In this document: positions 4,892-6,621 of the stretch, piece by piece
Layout of the letters: every line of letters begins with the position of its first letter
How positions within the stretch are numbered: the stretch's first letter is position 1
Assembly: GCA_958438955.1 (NCBI GenBank)
Contig: CAUBTS010000093.1
Span: 1-6,621 of the forward strand
Source of the DNA: an uncultured Collinsella sp.
Lineage (GTDB): Bacteria; Actinomycetota; Coriobacteriia; Coriobacteriales; Coriobacteriaceae
Length of the DNA: 6,621 bases
Reading direction: 5' to 3'
The notes under the pieces: generated by a model
The model's database searches: none
What the model saw: the letters and a program-made list of their open reading frames with translations, nothing else
Told to the model about the DNA's origin: nothing
Program-made: the position numbers and the translations under genes

Positions 4892-5890
4892 TTATTCGGC
4901 CACGGTGTGCTTGGGCTTGCGGTTAAAGACGAGCTTGTCTACTACGGCCTGTAGCGACATGTGACGGACGGTGTCGTAGGCTTCCTGCGTGCTGTAGGCG
5001 CAATGGGGTGTGACGATGCAGCGCGGATGCGCGATCAGGGTCTGGTTGGGCGCGGTCTCGTCGGCGAGTACGTCGAGCGCGGCGCCGCAGATGCCGCGCG
5101 TGCCACCGCTGGCGATGCCCTCGTTCAACGCGGCGACCAGGGCATCCTCATCCACGATGGGCCCGCGGGCCGTGTTAATCAAAAATGCCGTGGGCTTCAT
5201 GAGTGCAAGCTCGCGCTTGCCGATGAGTTTTTCGGTCTCTGGAATCAGGGGACAGTGCAGACTGACGATATCCGATGTGCCGAGTAACTCATCGAGCGTT
5301 TGTGCTTTGGCACAGCCTGCCGCAGCGAGCTCTTCTGCACTCTTGGTCGGCGCCCACACCAGCACCTTCATGCCAAGCGCTTGTGCGATGGGCGCCACGG
5401 CACGCGCGATGCTGCCAAAAAAGACAAGCCCCAGTGTGCGACCCTGCGTGCGGTGCATGGTATAACCGGCAAGTGGATTCCAAACGCCGTCACGCACATC
5501 GCGGTTAAGAAACGTAACTTGGCGCATCAGGTCAAGCATCAAAGCGATGGTGTGTTGAGCGACGTCGTCTGAGCAGTACCCAGGGCAGTTGGTGACGGTG
5601 ATGCCATGAGAGGCTAGGAGTTCGACGGCAACGTGGTTAAGGCCGATAGACATGTTCGAGACAATGCGCATCCCCGTGGCGGCCATGGCGTCGGCACATG
5701 CATCATCGACGGGGCCGAACTCGCCGACAAAGCCCTCGCAGCCTGCCAGCTGCTCGACGGTGGGGCAGACATTGGGCTCGTGCGCGCAGCCCACCAGCTC
5801 AATCTGATCGCCACCTTCGATTGTGTCGAGCGCCGCCTGACCCGCCTCGGTCGAACCATCGACCATGTAATAGAGCACCCTATGCTTCAC
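4892..5890 (-). CDS. D-isomer-specific 2-hydroxyacid dehydrogenase family protein
   Basis: A 332-residue soluble protein with the family's two-domain plan. The N-terminal substrate domain includes SIGLNHVAVELLASHGITVTN (about 81-101). The nucleotide domain covers about 103-296, after which the chain returns to the catalytic domain. Catalytic residues are present: R242 in NTARGPIVDEDAL, E278 in DVLADETAP and H296 in TPHCAYSTQEA. Members interconvert 2-hydroxy and 2-keto acids using NAD(P)H; the substrate cannot be named, and similarity to 3-phosphoglycerate dehydrogenase is only general. Oddities: the Rossmann Gly motif reads VFFGSIA, so the first and third glycines are F157 and A162, and the usual NAD-binding Asp after the second strand is A180. 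A short extra stretch SGGTRG precedes GAALDV. GTG at 5890 is preferred because AGGAGG lies 6 bases upstream. The frame is open to an ATG at 5953, but the added residues are not family-like. It is transcribed alone, convergent with uppP. Confidence 0.9.
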   Translation of the reverse strand: MKHRVLYYMVDGSTEAGQAALDTIEGGDQIELVGCAHEPNVCPTVEQLAGCEGFVGEFGPVDDACADAMAATGMRIVSNMSIGLNHVAVELLASHGITVTNCPGYCSDDVAQHTIALMLDLMRQVTFLNRDVRDGVWNPLAGYTMHRTQGRTLGLVFFGSIARAVAPIAQALGMKVLVWAPTKSAEELAAAGCAKAQTLDELLGTSDIVSLHCPLIPETEKLIGKRELALMKPTAFLINTARGPIVDEDALVAALNEGIASGGTRGICGAALDVLADETAPNQTLIAHPRCIVTPHCAYSTQEAYDTVRHMSLQAVVDKLVFNRKPKHTVAE

Positions 5891-5933
5891 AGCAACCCTC
5901 CTGCCATGTGGGGACGGGGTAGAAATGGTAGAT

Positions 5934-5939
5934 ATTCTA
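5934..5939 (-). promoter_or_regulatory. Possible -10 box of the dehydrogenase gene
   Basis: Read on the minus strand, TAGAAT lies about 44 bases upstream of the GTG start, a reasonable position for a -10 element. The matching -35 position falls at the edge of the hairpin at 5958 and has no good consensus, so this is a weak call. Confidence 0.25.
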
Positions 5940-5957
5940 TCCCTCCGAGCCAATCGT

Positions 5958-6033
5958 AGTTGCGGTGGAATAGTTCCTGTTTGGGGGCCAGAAGGCTGGT
6001 TTCAGGAACTATTTCACCGCAACTTATTTGGTG
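5958..6033. repeat. Long hairpin, copy B of the intergenic repeat, between divergent genes
   Basis: Twenty-two-base arms at 5958-5979 (starting AGTTGCGGTGGAATAG) and 6003-6024 (ending CACCGCAACT) pair throughout, with one G5968-T6014 pair that is a wobble in plus-strand RNA. A small inner stem CCAG (5988-5991) with CTGG (5996-5999) closes an AAGG loop. The right block 6009-6033 matches 4806-4830 of copy A in 24 of 25 bases, including the AACTT-TTTGGTG flank. The T-run is interrupted here (TTATTT). It lies upstream of both flanking genes, so it is not the terminator of an adjacent gene. Confidence 0.75.
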
Positions 6034-6072
6034 ATGCTTGGGTGGTGGTGGCGCACGGAGTCGTGGTGTGAT

Positions 6073-6103
6073 TTGCGTCGGTGTCCGCGCGGCTCGGTAT
6101 ACT
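6073..6103 (+). promoter_or_regulatory. Candidate promoter of the helicase gene
   Basis: TATACT (6098-6103) is a good -10 match about 60 bases before the start codon. The best -35 candidate is TTGCGT (6073-6078), with a long 19-base spacer. The position and the -10 are persuasive; the -35 is weak. Confidence 0.4.
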
Positions 6104-6164
6104 GGTACGGCTCAAACTATGGCGCTGCCCGCAGGCGCGCCGTCCGTCAGATGAGGAGTCGCCC

Positions 6165-6621
6165 ATGACCCAGCCCCTGCCCTGGGAAAAGAACGCCGCG
6201 GTACCCGTGCCGCCCGCGCCGGAACCCGTGCCGCTCGATGCATACACCGCCCCTGCAGCGCCGGAGCCCGAGCTCGTCCCGCTCGACATCTACGACGCTC
6301 CCGCGCCGGCGCCCAAGCCCGCCAAGCCGCTCGTCGACATTGACAGCCTTAATCCCGCCCAGCGCGAGGCGGTCCTGTCCACCGAGGGTCCGTTGCTGGT
6401 GCTCGCCGGCGCCGGCTCGGGCAAGACCCGCGTCTTGACCTTCCGCATCGCACATATGCTCGGCGACCTGGGTGTTAAGCCTTGGCAGGTTCTTGCCATC
6501 ACGTTTACCAACAAGGCCGCGGCCGAGATGCGCGAGCGTCTGGCGGCGCTCATTCCCAGCGGTACCCGCGGCATGTGGGTGTGCACCTTCCATGCCATGT
6601 GCGTGCGCATGCTGCGCGAGG
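6165..6621 (+). CDS. pcrA: UvrD/PcrA-type ATP-dependent DNA helicase, N-terminal part, 3' end outside window
   Basis: The first 152 codons of a superfamily 1 DNA helicase that unwinds DNA in 3' to 5' direction during nucleotide excision repair and replication. Visible motifs in order are the Q motif LNPAQREAV (62-70), Walker A LAGAGSGKT (80-88), motif Ia ITFTNKAAAEMRERL (112-126) and motif Ib TFHAMCVRML (141-150). Later motifs lie beyond the window edge. ATG at 6165 is well supported by GAGGAG (6153-6158), 6 bases upstream. Unusually, about 60 residues rich in Pro, Ala and acidic residues precede the Q motif, where PcrA and UvrD normally have only a few. The extension holds two related units, PEPVPLDAYTAPAA and PEPELVPLDIYDAPAP. 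Codon use continues unchanged through it. PcrA is the likely ortholog in a Gram-positive, but other UvrD-family helicases cannot be excluded from this part alone. Confidence 0.88.
   Translation, partial: MTQPLPWEKNAAVPVPPAPEPVPLDAYTAPAAPEPELVPLDIYDAPAPAPKPAKPLVDIDSLNPAQREAVLSTEGPLLVLAGAGSGKTRVLTFRIAHMLGDLGVKPWQVLAITFTNKAAAEMRERLAALIPSGTRGMWVCTFHAMCVRMLRE

Noticed and set aside
5920..5930. GGGACGGGG shared between this leader and the hairpin at 920-956
   Set aside because: The match is nine G-rich bases without a paired partner here; too short in GC-rich DNA to call a repeat copy.
5891..5953. ATG at 5953 as start of the dehydrogenase
   Set aside because: The 21 extra residues are not family-like, while GTG at 5890 has AGGAGG 6 bases upstream and starts at the first strand (KHRVLYYMV).
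1..6621. tRNA, rRNA, CRISPR array, insertion sequence, toxin-antitoxin or phage genes
   Set aside because: I looked for cloverleaf ends, regularly spaced repeats, transposase-like frames and small paired genes and saw none. The genes are mostly housekeeping or common accessory types, so I do not claim a novel multi-gene system.

Overview
The window reads like an ordinary chromosomal segment of a high-GC Gram-positive bacterium. G/C-rich third positions, strong AGGAGG-type ribosome binding sites, GTG and TTG starts, and the mix of families suggest a gut actinobacterium of the Coriobacteriia, perhaps Collinsella or a relative. That assignment is inference from style and cannot be proven from the sequence alone.

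Layout, left to right. (1) The last 30 codons of purH (final steps of purine synthesis), followed by a clear rho-independent terminator. (2) A 243-residue protein of unknown function (177-908) that starts 17 bases after the terminator's T-run. (3) A leader of about 170 bases, dense with dyad symmetry, followed by a two-gene operon: an OmpR-type response regulator (1083-1754) and a short-loop, BceS-like membrane histidine kinase (1764-2807). (4) A terminator with a duplicated left arm, then a 91-base three-tier inverted repeat between the kinase and a convergent universal stress protein gene (minus strand, 3030-3467). (5) uppP, for undecaprenyl-diphosphate phosphatase, starting at a TTG codon (3716-4696) and carrying an unusual Ala-rich and acidic insertion. 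(6) A D-2-hydroxyacid dehydrogenase-family gene on the minus strand (4892-5890) with a degraded Rossmann glycine motif but an intact catalytic Arg/Glu/His set. (7) The 5' end of a UvrD/PcrA-type helicase gene (from 6165), with a Pro/Ala-rich N-terminal extension, running off the window.

Two points stand out. First, two hairpins (4755-4821 and 5958-6024) share outer arms and a 25-base right-hand block (24 of 25 identical) but have different inner stems that still pair. Their only arm mismatches are G-U compatible on the plus strand. They look like members of a dispersed structured element. Second, a BceRS-like system, normally found next to a peptide-antibiotic ABC transporter, has no transporter here. 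It lies one gene away from uppP, an enzyme of the same lipid II/undecaprenyl cycle that such systems usually guard. A regulatory link is possible but unproven. No RNA genes, CRISPR arrays, insertion sequences or prophage genes were seen. I did not find a clear novel multi-gene system; most genes are housekeeping types, and the more unusual signals lie in the intergenic inverted repeats.
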